NCBI GenBank assembly: GCA_944320295.1
Contig: CALUGY010000095.1
Coordinates: forward strand, 1 to 56,291
Reading direction: 5' to 3'
Origin: an uncultured Bacteroides sp.
Lineage (GTDB): Bacteria > Bacteroidota > Bacteroidia > Bacteroidales > Bacteroidaceae
DNA: 56,291 bases
Shown here: positions 42,769 through 51,410 of the stretch, piece by piece
How the letters are laid out: each line of letters opens with the position of its first letter
Position numbering within the stretch: position 1 is the stretch's first letter
Notes under the pieces: model-generated
Seen by the model: the letters and a program-made list of their open reading frames with translations, nothing else
What the model was told of the DNA's origin: nothing
The model's database searches: none
Position numbers and translations under genes: made by a program

Positions 42769-44121
42769 ATGAGCACAAAAAGAAAAAGATTCTTACTTGA
42801 CGAAGACGAGATACCACGTTACTGGTATAACATTCAAGCAGAAATGCCGCACAAACCCATGCCGCCACTCAATCCGGCAACTCGACAGCCGTTGAAGGCA
42901 GAAGACTTATACCCCATTTTTGCGGAAGAGCTTTGCAGGCAGGAGATGAACCAAACCGATGCCTGGATAGAAATTCCTGAAGCGGTACGCGACATGTACA
43001 AATATTATCGTAGTACACCTTTGGTACGTGCATATGGATTAGAAGAAGCGCTTAACACCCCCGCCCATATTTACTTCAAAAATGAAAGTGTCAGTCCCAT
43101 GGGATCGCACAAACTAAATTCAGCCTTACCTCAAGCTTACTACTGCAAACAGGAAGGAGTCACTAACGTTACAACCGAAACCGGAGCTGGACAATGGGGT
43201 GCGTCATTGGCCTATGCTGCACGCCTTTTCGGGCTGGAAGCAGCAGTATATCAGGTAAAAATCAGTTACGAGCAAAAACCATACCGGCGTAGCATCATGC
43301 AAACATATGGAGCGCAAGTCACGCCTTCACCATCCATGTCCACACGGGCCGGGAAAGACATCCTGACCGCCCACCCAAACCATCAAGGTTCATTGGGAAC
43401 CGCCATCTCAGAAGCCATTGAGTTGGCGCGTACTACTCCTCATTGTAAATATACGCTCGGTTCTGTGCTGAGCCATGTTGCTTTGCACCAAACCGTCATC
43501 GGGCTGGAAGCAGAAAAACAGATGGAGATGGCAGGTGAATATCCTGACATGGTGATAGCCTGCTTCGGAGGCGGGTCGAACTTCGGGGGCATCGCCTTCC
43601 CTTTCATGCGGCACACCTTGCACGATGGAAAGCAAACACGCTACATTGCCGCAGAACCAGCTTCGTGTCCCAAACTGACACGGGGCAAATTCCGGTACGA
43701 CTTCGGCGATGAAGCTGGATATACGCCTTTGTTGCCCATGTTCACACTCGGCCATAACTTTGCACCGGCCAATATCCATGCCGGAGGATTGCGTTATCAC
43801 GGTGCAGGTGTCATCGTATCGCAATTGCTAAAAGACGGAATGATGGAAGCTGTGGACATACAGCAGTTGGAATCTTTCGAAGCAGGTTGCCTCTTTGCCC
43901 AGGCCGAGGGCATCATTCCCGCACCGGAATCTTGCCATGCCATAGCCGCCACAATACGCGAAGCGAATAAGTGTAAAGAGACCGGCGAAGAGAAAGTTAT
44001 CTTGTTCAACCTCTCCGGACACGGACTTATCGACATGAGCGCATACGACCAGTATCTGGCCGGCAATCTCGTAAATTACGAACTGACAGATGAAGACATT
44101 GACAAGAATCTGGAAGAGTAA
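42769..44121 (+). CDS. TrpB2-type tryptophan synthase beta-like PLP enzyme
   Basis: 450 residues, longer than canonical TrpB (about 400) and matching the TrpB2 group by its N-terminus (RFLLDEDEIPRYWYNIQAEM). The PLP lysine lies in SPMGSHKLNSALPQA, followed by TETGAGQWGASLAYAARLFG and the phosphate-binding CFGGGSNFGG. TrpB2 enzymes condense indole with serine and often act without TrpA. No other trp gene is near, so it may salvage indole. It is a single gene ended by a strong terminator shared with the convergent neighbour. Confidence 0.92.
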   Translation: MSTKRKRFLLDEDEIPRYWYNIQAEMPHKPMPPLNPATRQPLKAEDLYPIFAEELCRQEMNQTDAWIEIPEAVRDMYKYYRSTPLVRAYGLEEALNTPAHIYFKNESVSPMGSHKLNSALPQAYYCKQEGVTNVTTETGAGQWGASLAYAARLFGLEAAVYQVKISYEQKPYRRSIMQTYGAQVTPSPSMSTRAGKDILTAHPNHQGSLGTAISEAIELARTTPHCKYTLGSVLSHVALHQTVIGLEAEKQMEMAGEYPDMVIACFGGGSNFGGIAFPFMRHTLHDGKQTRYIAAEPASCPKLTRGKFRYDFGDEAGYTPLLPMFTLGHNFAPANIHAGGLRYHGAGVIVSQLLKDGMMEAVDIQQLESFEAGCLFAQAEGIIPAPESCHAIAATIREANKCKETGEEKVILFNLSGHGLIDMSAYDQYLAGNLVNYELTDEDIDKNLEE

Positions 44122-44139
44122 GTAACATAAAGCAAAATA

Positions 44140-44188
44140 AAAACACCTGTGGTCTGTTCTTATTTGAACCATACCACAGGTGTTTTTT
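44140..44188. terminator. Bidirectional terminator between the TrpB2 and Spy-like genes
   Basis: A 14-bp stem AAAACACCTGTGGT/ACCACAGGTGTTTT (44140-44153 with 44173-44186) with TTTTTT on the plus strand and A-rich sequence before it, giving T on the minus strand. Confidence 0.88.
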
Positions 44189-44202
44189 CATATCGTCCTC
44201 AT

Positions 44203-44748
44203 TTATCTAACATCAAACGGACAACCCCAATGATGTTGCGGTCGACCATGCATGGGAGCCGGACAGTTGTGCCTGAACGGACGCTTGTCGTCCATACATT
44301 TCCCAAACACTTTACGCAATTGCTTCGGAGTCAATATTCCCTTCAGCTGTTTATAATACTTTTCATGGATGTCGAGCATCTGCCGTGCATGGGCAAAATG
44401 TTTTTCCATGCCGGCCACGATTTCTTCATCGGTAAGAGCAGGCTTCTGCCACTTGCACGTATCCCCTTCGTCCCTTACAGCCGGACAATCAACCCTGCAC
44501 TCAGCCCGGCAATTGGACAGTTCCTCCAAATATTGCTTATAGACAGGACTGAAACGGGCAGCAGTAGCATCGTCCAGTAACAGCGTTTCGGCCATCTTGG
44601 CAGTACGCATTTCTATAACCTGTTCTTGCGTGAGGCAAGCTTTGCGATGCTTGACAGGAGCATCCGGCCTGGGCTGCGCATTGACAGTCGACATCATTCC
44701 TAACATGAGGCACATAGGCACTACAATCGAAAAAAGTCTTGTTCTCAT
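44203..44748 (-). CDS. Spy/CpxP-like periplasmic protein, Cys- and His-rich
   Basis: 181 residues with a signal peptide ending near NAQPRP. The mature part is helical, with LTQEQVIEMRTAKMAETLLL and a second ILTPKQLRKVFG, the two LTxxQ elements of Spy/CpxP-like chaperone/stress proteins. Unusually it carries eight Cys after the signal, four of them in a tight cluster (NCRAECRVDCPAVRDEGDTC), and a His-rich end (RHNCPAPMHGRPQHHWGC). This suggests disulfides or metal binding. It is divergent from DUF1573, with array E between. Confidence 0.82.
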   Translation of the reverse strand: MRTRLFSIVVPMCLMLGMMSTVNAQPRPDAPVKHRKACLTQEQVIEMRTAKMAETLLLDDATAARFSPVYKQYLEELSNCRAECRVDCPAVRDEGDTCKWQKPALTDEEIVAGMEKHFAHARQMLDIHEKYYKQLKGILTPKQLRKVFGKCMDDKRPFRHNCPAPMHGRPQHHWGCPFDVR

Positions 44749-44998
44749 TGTTTTCCGTTTTTAGTGTTATACAATAGTTTTCAGCCCGCCCGGCAAGTCT
44801 GTCCTCAACCGGCATTGCGCGGGTTTCTATGCTTTTAGAGAGGAGCAGATGACAAAAGTTATTCACCCGCCCGGCTTTTTACGTATTGTTAACGCCATAA
44901 CAAAGTTTTTTAGCCGTGCCATGCAGAAGGCAAGACGTGCATCCCTACGTGTTTCCGAGGCTTGAGTCCTGCCTTCCAACATAATCTATAGCCGTTTT

Positions 44999-45086
44999 GG
45001 ACCGTACACGTTCCGAGCAAATGCGGAACATGTCGCGGGCGTGCTCCGTACATGTTCCGCTTACGGACGGAACATATGCGCGGTTT
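44999..45086. repeat. 22-bp palindrome array (array E)
   Basis: Four clear 22-base units at 44999, 45021, 45043 and 45065 built on GGAACATGT/ACATGTTCC-type dyads: GTACACGTTCC, CGGAACATGTCGCG, CCGTACATGTTCCG, CGGAACATATGCG. Units two and three form a perfect 11-bp inverted repeat (45023-45033 with 45050-45060). Weaker 22-base periodicity extends left to about 44930, with GAAGGCA/TGCCTTC flanks. It lies in the 479-base gap between the divergent Spy-like and DUF1573 genes; nothing else is seen there except the promoter motif at 45186. Confidence 0.82.
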
Positions 45087-45185
45087 TGCCGCCTTATGCA
45101 GCCTTGTAACCGGGGATTCGCACAAGAGACGGCCACATTTAATACAAATTGACATGCGGCCATTTCCTTTATAGCGGAAAAGACG

Positions 45186-45193
45186 TACCTTTG
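45186..45193 (+). promoter_or_regulatory. Putative -7 promoter element for the DUF1573-OPT operon
   Basis: TACCTTTG, exact TAnnTTTG match, 34 bases before the ATG at 45228. Confidence 0.5.
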
Positions 45194-45227
45194 TCACCAT
45201 TGAACATTCATTAAACAACCCATAAAG

Positions 45228-45623
45228 ATGAAAAGACTGACCATGTATGCGGTATTCATCCTGTTGAGTACCATTTGCGCCTTTGCACAAGGCAAGGCCG
45301 ACATCAAATTTGACAAAAAGACACACGATTTCGGTACATTCTCGGAATCAAGCCCCATCGTTTCGTGTACTTTCACGTTCACGAATGTGGGTGATGTCCC
45401 ATTGGTCATACACCAGGCCGTGGCATCGTGCGGCTGTACCGTACCCGAATATACCCAAGAACCTGTAATGCCAGGAAAGACCGGAACCGTCACGGTGACT
45501 TACAACGGGACAGGCCGTTACCCGGGACACTTTAAAAAGTCCGTCACCTTGCGTACCAATGCCAAGACCGAGATGATAAGGCTATACATAGAGGGCGACA
45601 TGGAAGCCAAAGAAGAGAAGTAG
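45228..45623 (+). CDS. DUF1573 exported protein
   Basis: 131 residues with a signal peptide ending near CAFAQG. One immunoglobulin-like DUF1573 domain is present: HDFGTFSESSPIVSCTFTFT, then GDVPLVIHQAVASCGCTVPE and PGKTGTVTVTYNGTGRYPGH. The SCGCT pair of cysteines is a family hallmark. The domain is related to ASH-like beta sandwiches, and its role is unknown. It is 18 bases upstream of the OPT transporter gene and probably cotranscribed. Confidence 0.92.
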   Translation: MKRLTMYAVFILLSTICAFAQGKADIKFDKKTHDFGTFSESSPIVSCTFTFTNVGDVPLVIHQAVASCGCTVPEYTQEPVMPGKTGTVTVTYNGTGRYPGHFKKSVTLRTNAKTEMIRLYIEGDMEAKEEK

Positions 45624-45641
45624 CCTATAAACAGAATCATC

Positions 45642-47642
45642 ATGAAAGAGGAAAAGCAACACGCAGAGCTGCCGGAAAACGCGTTTCGGGAGTTGAAGCC
45701 GGGTGAAGTATACAATCCGCTGATGAATCCGGCCAAGAGCTATGCGGAAGTCAATCTGTGGTCCGTATCATGGGGGCTTTGCATGGCGGTACTGTTTTCG
45801 GCAGCTGCGGCCTATTTAGGGCTTAAAGTCGGCCAAGTGTTCGAGGCCGCCATTCCCATAGCCATCATTGCAGTAGGTGTGTCGAGCGCGGCCAAACGAA
45901 AGAACAGTTTGGGTGAAAACGTCATCATACAATCCATCGGAGCCAGTTCGGGAGTCATTGTCGCGGGAGCCATATTCACCCTCCCGGCATTGTACATGCT
46001 TCAGAAAGACTACCCTGACGACATTTCCGTCACGTTCACACAAGTGTTTACCAGTTCGCTGCTGGGCGGCATATTGGGTATCTTATTCCTGATACCTTTC
46101 CGTAAGTATTTCGTGAGTGACATGCACGGCAAATACCCTTTTCCCGAAGCTACTGCCACTACACAAGTGCTCGTATCCGGAGAGAAGAGCGGCAACCAAG
46201 CCAAACCTTTGCTCATAGCGGGATTGGTAGGCGGACTATATGACTTTGCCGTATCGACTTTCGGCTGGTGGAACGACACCTTCACCACCCGCGTCTGTGC
46301 CTGGGGCGAAATGGTGGCCGACAAGGCAAAGTTGGTATTCAAAGTAAACACAAGTGCAGCTGTCCTGGGGCTGGGATACATCGTGGGGTTGAAATATGCA
46401 GCCATCATTTGCATAGGTTCGCTCAGCGTGTGGTGGGTCATCATCCCCTGCATGTCCATGATTTGGGGAGACGTCACCTTGAACCAATGGAATCCCGAAA
46501 TAGCGACACCTGTGGGACAAATGTCGCCCGAGGACATATTCGACAACTACGCCAAAAGCATCGGCATCGGCGGTATTGCCATGGCTGGTATCATAGGCAT
46601 CATCAAGTCATGGGGCATCATCAAGAGTGCCGTGGGACTGGCCGCACGCGAGATTGGCGGTAAGCAGAACACCACGAAATCTGCTACGTTGCGCACACAG
46701 CGCGACCTGTCCATGAAGTTCATCGGCATAGGTTCCGTGCTGACGCTGGTGCTCGTGGCCGCCTTCTTCTACTTCGATGTGATGCACGGCAATGCGGCGC
46801 ACACAGCCGTGGCCATCGTGCTGGTGGCAGGCATTGCCTTCCTCTTTACCACCGTGGCGGCCAACGCCATCGCCATCGTGGGTACCAACCCGGTGTCGGG
46901 CATGACGCTGATGACACTCATCCTTGCTTCCGTAGTGATGGTAGCTGTGGGGTTGAAAGGGCCGGAGGGGATGGTTGCCTCGCTCATCATGGGAGGAGTG
47001 GTATGTACCGCGCTATCCATGGCAGGCGGCTTTGTCACCGACCTGAAGATAGGCTATTGGCTGGGTAGCACACCGAGGAAACAAGAGGCATGGAAGTTCG
47101 TGGGGACCATAGTCTCCGCGGCGACAGTAGCCGGAGTAATGATAGTATTGAACGATGCCTACGGCTTCGATAGCGGGAAGCTTTCCGCACCACAGGCCAA
47201 GGCAATGGCGGCAGTCATCGAACCACTCATGAGCGGGAAGGGGGCGCCCTGGCTGCTCTACGGCATTGGTGCCGTACTGGCGATCGTGCTTAACTTCTGC
47301 CGGATACCGGCCTTGGCTTTCGCGCTTGGCATGTTCATCCCGATAGAGCTAAACACGCCGCTCATAGTGGGGGGACTGGTGAACTGGTACGTGACAAGCC
47401 GCAGCAAGGACACGGGTCTCAACGCGCGGAGAGGCGAGAAAGGCACCTTGCTTGCCTCGGGATTCATTGCCGGAGGGGCACTAATGGGTGTGGTGAGCGC
47501 GTTCTTGCAATACATGGAGGTAGATGCGTTGAACGAGGGTTGGCTGGCCAATACGTGGTCGCAGGTGGTGGCCTTGGGTATGTATGCCATACTTATATAT
47601 TACTTCATCGCTGCGTCGCTGGGGAGGGGACGGAGGTTGTAG
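45642..47642 (+). CDS. OPT family oligopeptide transporter
   Basis: 666 residues with about 15 hydrophobic segments. The N-terminal cytoplasmic part (NAFRELKPGEVYNPLMNPAK) is followed by VNLWSVSWGLCMAVLFSAAA and AYLGLKVGQVFEAAIPIAI, typical of prokaryotic OPT proteins (PTR2 peptide or metal-chelate uptake). Further conserved pieces are SIGASSGVIVAGAIFTLPAL and MHGKYPFPEATATTQVL. It probably imports peptides or metal chelates across the inner membrane; the substrate is not readable. Follows DUF1573 and ends at a strong terminator. The G content of its coding strand rises in its last third. Confidence 0.93.
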   Translation: MKEEKQHAELPENAFRELKPGEVYNPLMNPAKSYAEVNLWSVSWGLCMAVLFSAAAAYLGLKVGQVFEAAIPIAIIAVGVSSAAKRKNSLGENVIIQSIGASSGVIVAGAIFTLPALYMLQKDYPDDISVTFTQVFTSSLLGGILGILFLIPFRKYFVSDMHGKYPFPEATATTQVLVSGEKSGNQAKPLLIAGLVGGLYDFAVSTFGWWNDTFTTRVCAWGEMVADKAKLVFKVNTSAAVLGLGYIVGLKYAAIICIGSLSVWWVIIPCMSMIWGDVTLNQWNPEIATPVGQMSPEDIFDNYAKSIGIGGIAMAGIIGIIKSWGIIKSAVGLAAREIGGKQNTTKSATLRTQRDLSMKFIGIGSVLTLVLVAAFFYFDVMHGNAAHTAVAIVLVAGIAFLFTTVAANAIAIVGTNPVSGMTLMTLILASVVMVAVGLKGPEGMVASLIMGGVVCTALSMAGGFVTDLKIGYWLGSTPRKQEAWKFVGTIVSAATVAGVMIVLNDAYGFDSGKLSAPQAKAMAAVIEPLMSGKGAPWLLYGIGAVLAIVLNFCRIPALAFALGMFIPIELNTPLIVGGLVNWYVTSRSKDTGLNARRGEKGTLLASGFIAGGALMGVVSAFLQYMEVDALNEGWLANTWSQVVALGMYAILIYYFIAASLGRGRRL

Positions 47643-47671
47643 TAGTGGGCTGAGAGGATCGGACTGGAAAG

Positions 47672-47706
47672 AGGGGCGCTCCCATGCGTGGGGGCGCCCT
47701 TTTTTT
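47672..47706 (+). terminator. Rho-independent terminator after the OPT gene
   Basis: A stem of GGGCGC-T-CCCA against TGGG-G-GCGCCC (one G-T pair) with a short loop, followed by eight T. It marks the end of the C/A-rich part of the plus strand. Confidence 0.88.
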
Positions 47707-47890
47707 GTGCTTGTCTGCGGGGGTGTGGGATGGGGTTGTGGAATTGGATAGTTAGGTGTAGAAGGGGGTGTGTGGTAGGTATGTGTTTTGTTGTGTTGTA
47801 CGTGTGGAGTGTTTGACGGACGGAGGCGGGGGTGGTTTTGGCGATGTTGTGGGTGGTTTCGGCGGCGGGGAAAGTATTTTTTGTGATGTT

Positions 47891-48079
47891 GGGAATGGAT
47901 TTTAGGGTGTGGGGAATGGAGTTGTCGGTGTGGGGAATGGAGTTGTCGGTGTGGGGAATGAAGTTGGCGGTGTGGGGAATGGAGTTGGCGATGTGGGGAA
48001 TGGAGTTGGCGATGTGGGGAATGGAGTTGGTAGCGTGGGGAATGGAGTTGGTGTGGTGGTTGATGGAATTTTCGGTGTG
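47891..48079. repeat. 21-bp G/T-rich direct repeats
   Basis: Nine head-to-tail copies every 21 bases (47891, 47912, 47933 and so on to 48059) with the core TGTGGGGAATGGAGTTG. They are not palindromic and contain almost no C. Because 21 is a multiple of three they leave a 110-codon frame open (47832-48164) with a repeated heptapeptide GMELSVW; this is probably not a gene. They occupy the 813-base gap between the OPT and HU-like genes. Confidence 0.88.
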
Positions 48080-48214
48080 GAGTGAAGAATATTTTAGGGA
48101 ATGTGTTGGTTTTATGTTTGGGAGTTTGTATATTTGTGGGCGGATAGTGTGGGATTTATTGTAAGATGAGGTAGTGATATTAGATAACTGGAGCTGGAGA
48201 TGTGGGGAAAGTGA

Positions 48215-48306
48215 AATTCAATATATAATATATGTATAATTCAATATATAAGACAAGTATAATTCAATATATGGGATATGTATAATAGAATATGTGTGAC
48301 AATTAA
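48215..48306. repeat. 23-bp AT-rich direct repeats
   Basis: Four copies at 23-base spacing (48215, 48238, 48261, 48284) with the core AATTCAATATATA, the last degenerate. It is a local AT-rich tract in an otherwise G-rich gap, about 135 bases after the 21-bp repeats. The rest of the gap to the HU-like gene shows nothing else. Confidence 0.82.
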
Positions 48307-48461
48307 ATAGAGATTGATATGAGAAGTGGAATTGGAATGGTGGGAAACGGGGAAGTGTGGCCTGGTGAATGGGGTGATGGTGATTGGGTGACTAGTGAGA
48401 TTATGCCCCCGGGAGTAGTGGAATGTGTTTATATCATAAGTATGTGTGAGGAGGTGTGACT

Positions 48462-49109
48462 ATGGCAAGGTATATCATGCAGGAGTTGGTGGACTTGAAC
48501 AAGGAAGGGAAGACTCGGTTGCAGCCAAAGGTGGTGATCGAGGGGTGTTGCACGGTGGACGACATGATAAAGGGTAGTGAGATGCAGCTGTCGATGAAGG
48601 GGGCTGAGGTGAAGTCTTCCCTGTATTACATCGTGGGACAGATGGTAAGGAGGCTGGCGGAGGGATACTCGGTGAAGATTGAGGGTCTCGGGGTATTCAC
48701 GCTGTCACTCGGTATTGTGGGTGGACGGGAGAGTGTGGATGAGGACGGGCGGACTCGCAATGCTTCCAGCATCCGGGTGAGCGGTGTGAGCTTCCGGGTG
48801 GACAAGGAATGTGTGAAGGCGATAGGCAATAGGATGTCGCTTGTGAAGGAACGGGGAAAGCGGGTGATAGCGCGCTCGCAGTACTCGGAGGAGGAAAGGT
48901 ATGTGTTGTTGATAGAGTACCTGGAGAGGTATGGCGTCATTAACGTGTCTGCCTATGCGGGCCTCACGGGGCTGGGCAGGGACAAGGCACGGGAGGAACT
49001 ACTGGCGTGGAGCGCAAGCCAGGAGCGCAGGGTGACGCGAAGGGGAAGGAGTCCCCATGTGGTGTATCTGCTGGACAGGCAAGTGGAAGGAGGGGGCGAT
49101 GGTGCGTGA
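48462..49109 (+). CDS. HU-like DNA-binding protein with C-terminal extension
   Basis: About 215 residues from [12 protein letters not shown]; an ATG six bases earlier is possible. Residues about 1-125 follow the Bacteroidota HU-like pattern ([45 protein letters not shown]), resembling HU with an extra N-terminal strand region. About 80 further residues ([20 protein letters not shown], then [13 protein letters not shown]) look like a helical, winged-helix-like domain. It starts the operon with recR, whose ATG overlaps its end by 11 bases. A nucleoid or regulatory role is likely; the DNA target is unknown. The coding strand is extremely G-rich. Confidence 0.82.
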   Translation: MARYIMQELVDLNKEGKTRLQPKVVIEGCCTVDDMIKGSEMQLSMKGAEVKSSLYYIVGQMVRRLAEGYSVKIEGLGVFTLSLGIVGGRESVDEDGRTRNASSIRVSGVSFRVDKECVKAIGNRMSLVKERGKRVIARSQYSEEERYVLLIEYLERYGVINVSAYAGLTGLGRDKAREELLAWSASQERRVTRRGRSPHVVYLLDRQVEGGGDGA

Positions 49110-49719
49110 CCGTTATCCGTCGTTGTTATTGGAACAGGCCATCGATGCCTTTGCCAAGTTGCCGGGTGTGGGGCGTAAGACTGCCATGCGGTTTGCCTTG
49201 CATGTGCTTCGGCAGGACGAGGAGGAGGTGGACGGGTTTGTACGTGCCATCGGGACGCTGAGACACGAGGTGAAGTATTGCAGAGTATGCCACAACTTGT
49301 CGGACAGGGACGTGTGTGACATCTGTGGGGACAAGCAGCGGGACCGGGGTCTGGTCTGTGTGGTCGAGGGGGTGAGAGACGTGATGGCCATCGAGTCAAC
49401 ACAGCAATACAACGGGTTATACCATGTACTGGGTGGGGTGATCTCTCCCATGGAAGGCATAGGGCCTGGTGACTTGGAGATTGACAGTCTGGTACGTAGG
49501 ACACAGGAGGAGCCGGTAAGGGAAGTGATCCTGGCTCTCAGTAGCACCATGGAGGGTGACACTACTGGGTATTACATCTGGCGCAAGCTTCAGTCGACTG
49601 GTGTGAAGCTTAGCATCATAGCGCGGGGTATCGCGGTAGGCGATGAGCTTCAGTATACGGACGAGGTGACGCTGGGACGTAGCATCAAGGACCGGACTCC
49701 CTTTACAGGGGTGCAATGA
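49099..49719 (+). CDS. recR: Recombination mediator protein RecR
   Basis: 206 residues from [20 protein letters not shown]; an open frame from 49057 runs inside the preceding gene and is not preferred. Elements in order: helix-hairpin-helix [18 protein letters not shown], the zinc finger [17 protein letters not shown], the Toprim domain ([29 protein letters not shown]) and the C-terminal Walker-like end. RecR with RecO/RecF loads RecA at gaps. The overlap with the HU-like gene suggests coupled translation. Confidence 0.96.
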   Translation: MVRDRYPSLLLEQAIDAFAKLPGVGRKTAMRFALHVLRQDEEEVDGFVRAIGTLRHEVKYCRVCHNLSDRDVCDICGDKQRDRGLVCVVEGVRDVMAIESTQQYNGLYHVLGGVISPMEGIGPGDLEIDSLVRRTQEEPVREVILALSSTMEGDTTGYYIWRKLQSTGVKLSIIARGIAVGDELQYTDEVTLGRSIKDRTPFTGVQ

Positions 49720-49749
49720 GTGATGTGTTACACATATATATATATAGGT

Positions 49750-50235
49750 ATGGAAGGAATGATTAGACGGGTGTCGCGCCGGGTGACTGCGATGTATGTG
49801 TGCCTGTGGGTGGTGCCTGCGGCCATGGTGGTGTTATACGAGAGCGGGGTGCTCATGGAGGGGGCTCTGGCCGGTGATGTGCGCGGCACGTATGTGATGG
49901 AGACTACGTGCATCCTGCTGACTGCTGCCCTTGTCCCGCTGTCGCTGAAGGTCTACTCTTGGGCCATGGCCCACCGGGTGGACAGGGTGAACATCGTACG
50001 GGCGTTGCAGCTGTATGTGTACTGGAATGTGGTGCGGACAGGTGCGTTGCTGGTGGTGGTGGCCACCGGGTTCTGGACGTATTACACTTGCGTGAGTAGC
50101 AAGGGGATATTGTGTGGTCTGATTGGCTTGGTGGCCAGTCTGTTCTGTGTGCCGAGCCAGGCACGTGTGAAGCGGGAACTGCATATTGACAGGGAGCGTG
50201 AGGAAGGTAACCATGGAGAGGAGGGACAAGGATGA
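49750..50235 (+). CDS. Four-helix membrane protein of unknown function
   Basis: 161 residues from MEGMIRRVSRRVTAMYV. Hydrophobic segments at about 15-35, 49-70, 86-112 and 118-133, then a charged tail (RVKRELHIDREREEGNHGEE). I do not recognise the family. The start lies after an AT dinucleotide run in a 30-base gap behind recR, and the end overlaps the glycosyltransferase ATG by four bases, so it is translationally tied to that enzyme; it might be a partner in glycan transfer, which is only a guess. Confidence 0.75.
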   Translation: MEGMIRRVSRRVTAMYVCLWVVPAAMVVLYESGVLMEGALAGDVRGTYVMETTCILLTAALVPLSLKVYSWAMAHRVDRVNIVRALQLYVYWNVVRTGALLVVVATGFWTYYTCVSSKGILCGLIGLVASLFCVPSQARVKRELHIDREREEGNHGEEGQG

Positions 50236-51407
50236 GACTGAGCATCATCATCGTGAACCACAATGCGTGCCACTACTTGGACCAATGCCTGGTGTCGCTT
50301 GACAGCGCGCTGCAGTATGTGGACGCTGAGGTGTGGATAGTGGATAATGCCTCGACCGACGGGTCACGTAAGTGGCCATGGCTGAGGAACCGGTATATAC
50401 ATTATATATATAATAAGGAGAACGTGGGTTTCGCCCGTGCGTGCAACCAGGTGTTGCGCTGGTGTGAGGGGCGGTATGTCATGTTTCTCAACCCCGATAC
50501 CCTGCTGCCGGAACGGATGGTGAGGGACGTGCTGAACCTGCTGGATCGTACGCCCGATGCAGGTGCGGTGGGTGTACGGATGCTGGATGCGTCGGGCGTG
50601 TTCCTGCCGGAGTCCAAGCGGGGCGATCCTACCCTACTCTCCTGCTTCTGTAAGATGACGGGACTGGGGAGGCTGTTCCCCCGTTCGCGGTGCAATGACT
50701 ATTATGCCTGGCGTGTGGCTGAGGGGGAGCGTGGCGTGGTAGACGTGCTGTCTGGCGCGTGCCTCACCATCCGTGCCGACCTGATCAGGGAGCTTGGGGG
50801 ACTGGATGAACGGTTCTTCATGTATGCGGAAGACGTGGACTTGTCGGTACGTGTCCGGCAGGCGGCGTATTACAACTATTACCTGCCCACACCCATGCTT
50901 CACTATAAGGGGATGAGTACGGACAGGTGGTCGTACCGACATGTGCGGCAGTTCCACCGAGCCACGTGGCAGTACTACCGGAAGACGCGTGTCGGGTGGC
51001 GGGCAGTCGCGTGTCCCGTGGTGGCACTCGGACTGGGGATGCTGGTCGTGGGAGGCTGCCTGCGGGTGTGGTTCCACCGGTTGGTGTACGGGCGTAAGGG
51101 ACGGGAGCGAGAGCCGCTGTTCCTCTCCTACCTGCCTAAGGATTCCGCGGACCGGGTGTTCGAACTGTTGCGCAAGTATCACCTCCAGGGAAACGTCATC
51201 CAGATGTCGCCTGGTGCGGATGTGCCCACGGGCAAGGAACGTGCGATGCTGGTGGAGAGGGACGTGTTTGCGCTGTATGATATCAAGCATCAGCCTGTGA
51301 GCGAGTTGCTTAAGTGTGTGGAACGATTGAAAGGGACGGGGGCCAGGCTTGCCACGTATAACCCGGAGCGGAACGTGCTGGTGACTCCTGACAAATGTTA
51401 CGTGTGA
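50232..51407 (+). CDS. Family 2 glycosyltransferase with C-terminal extension
   Basis: 391 residues. The GT-A domain starts MRLSIIIVNHNACHYLDQCL, with the nucleotide-binding WIVDNASTDGS, NVGFARACNQVL, the metal-binding FLNPDTLL, VLSGACLTIRADLIRELGG and FFMYAEDVDLSVRVRQAAY (a rhamnosyltransferase-like pattern). A hydrophobic stretch (about 255-277) follows, then about 115 residues with no GT motif (RVFELLRKYHLQGNVIQMSP to RNVLVTPDKCYV). Substrate unknown; lipopolysaccharide or capsule sugars are likely acceptors. Confidence 0.9.
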   Translation: MRLSIIIVNHNACHYLDQCLVSLDSALQYVDAEVWIVDNASTDGSRKWPWLRNRYIHYIYNKENVGFARACNQVLRWCEGRYVMFLNPDTLLPERMVRDVLNLLDRTPDAGAVGVRMLDASGVFLPESKRGDPTLLSCFCKMTGLGRLFPRSRCNDYYAWRVAEGERGVVDVLSGACLTIRADLIRELGGLDERFFMYAEDVDLSVRVRQAAYYNYYLPTPMLHYKGMSTDRWSYRHVRQFHRATWQYYRKTRVGWRAVACPVVALGLGMLVVGGCLRVWFHRLVYGRKGREREPLFLSYLPKDSADRVFELLRKYHLQGNVIQMSPGADVPTGKERAMLVERDVFALYDIKHQPVSELLKCVERLKGTGARLATYNPERNVLVTPDKCYV

Positions 51408-51410
51408 GAT

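Noticed and set aside
47832-48164. Open frame of 110 codons with repeated heptapeptide GMELSVW
   Set aside because: It is produced by the 21-bp direct repeats (a multiple of three). It lacks a signal peptide, domain or promoter, and composition outside the repeats is not protein-like.
48200-48456. Canonical DnaA boxes near the proposed origin
   Set aside because: No TTATCCACA or one-mismatch copy was found in the gap by eye. The only near match noticed (TTATTCACC at about 44859) is outside it, so the origin idea rests on skew and repeats alone.
50390-50415. AT dinucleotide tract inside the glycosyltransferase gene as a phase-variation switch
   Set aside because: The run is short and interrupted and translates into a normal stretch of the GT fold (HYIYNKENVGF); slippage is not supported.
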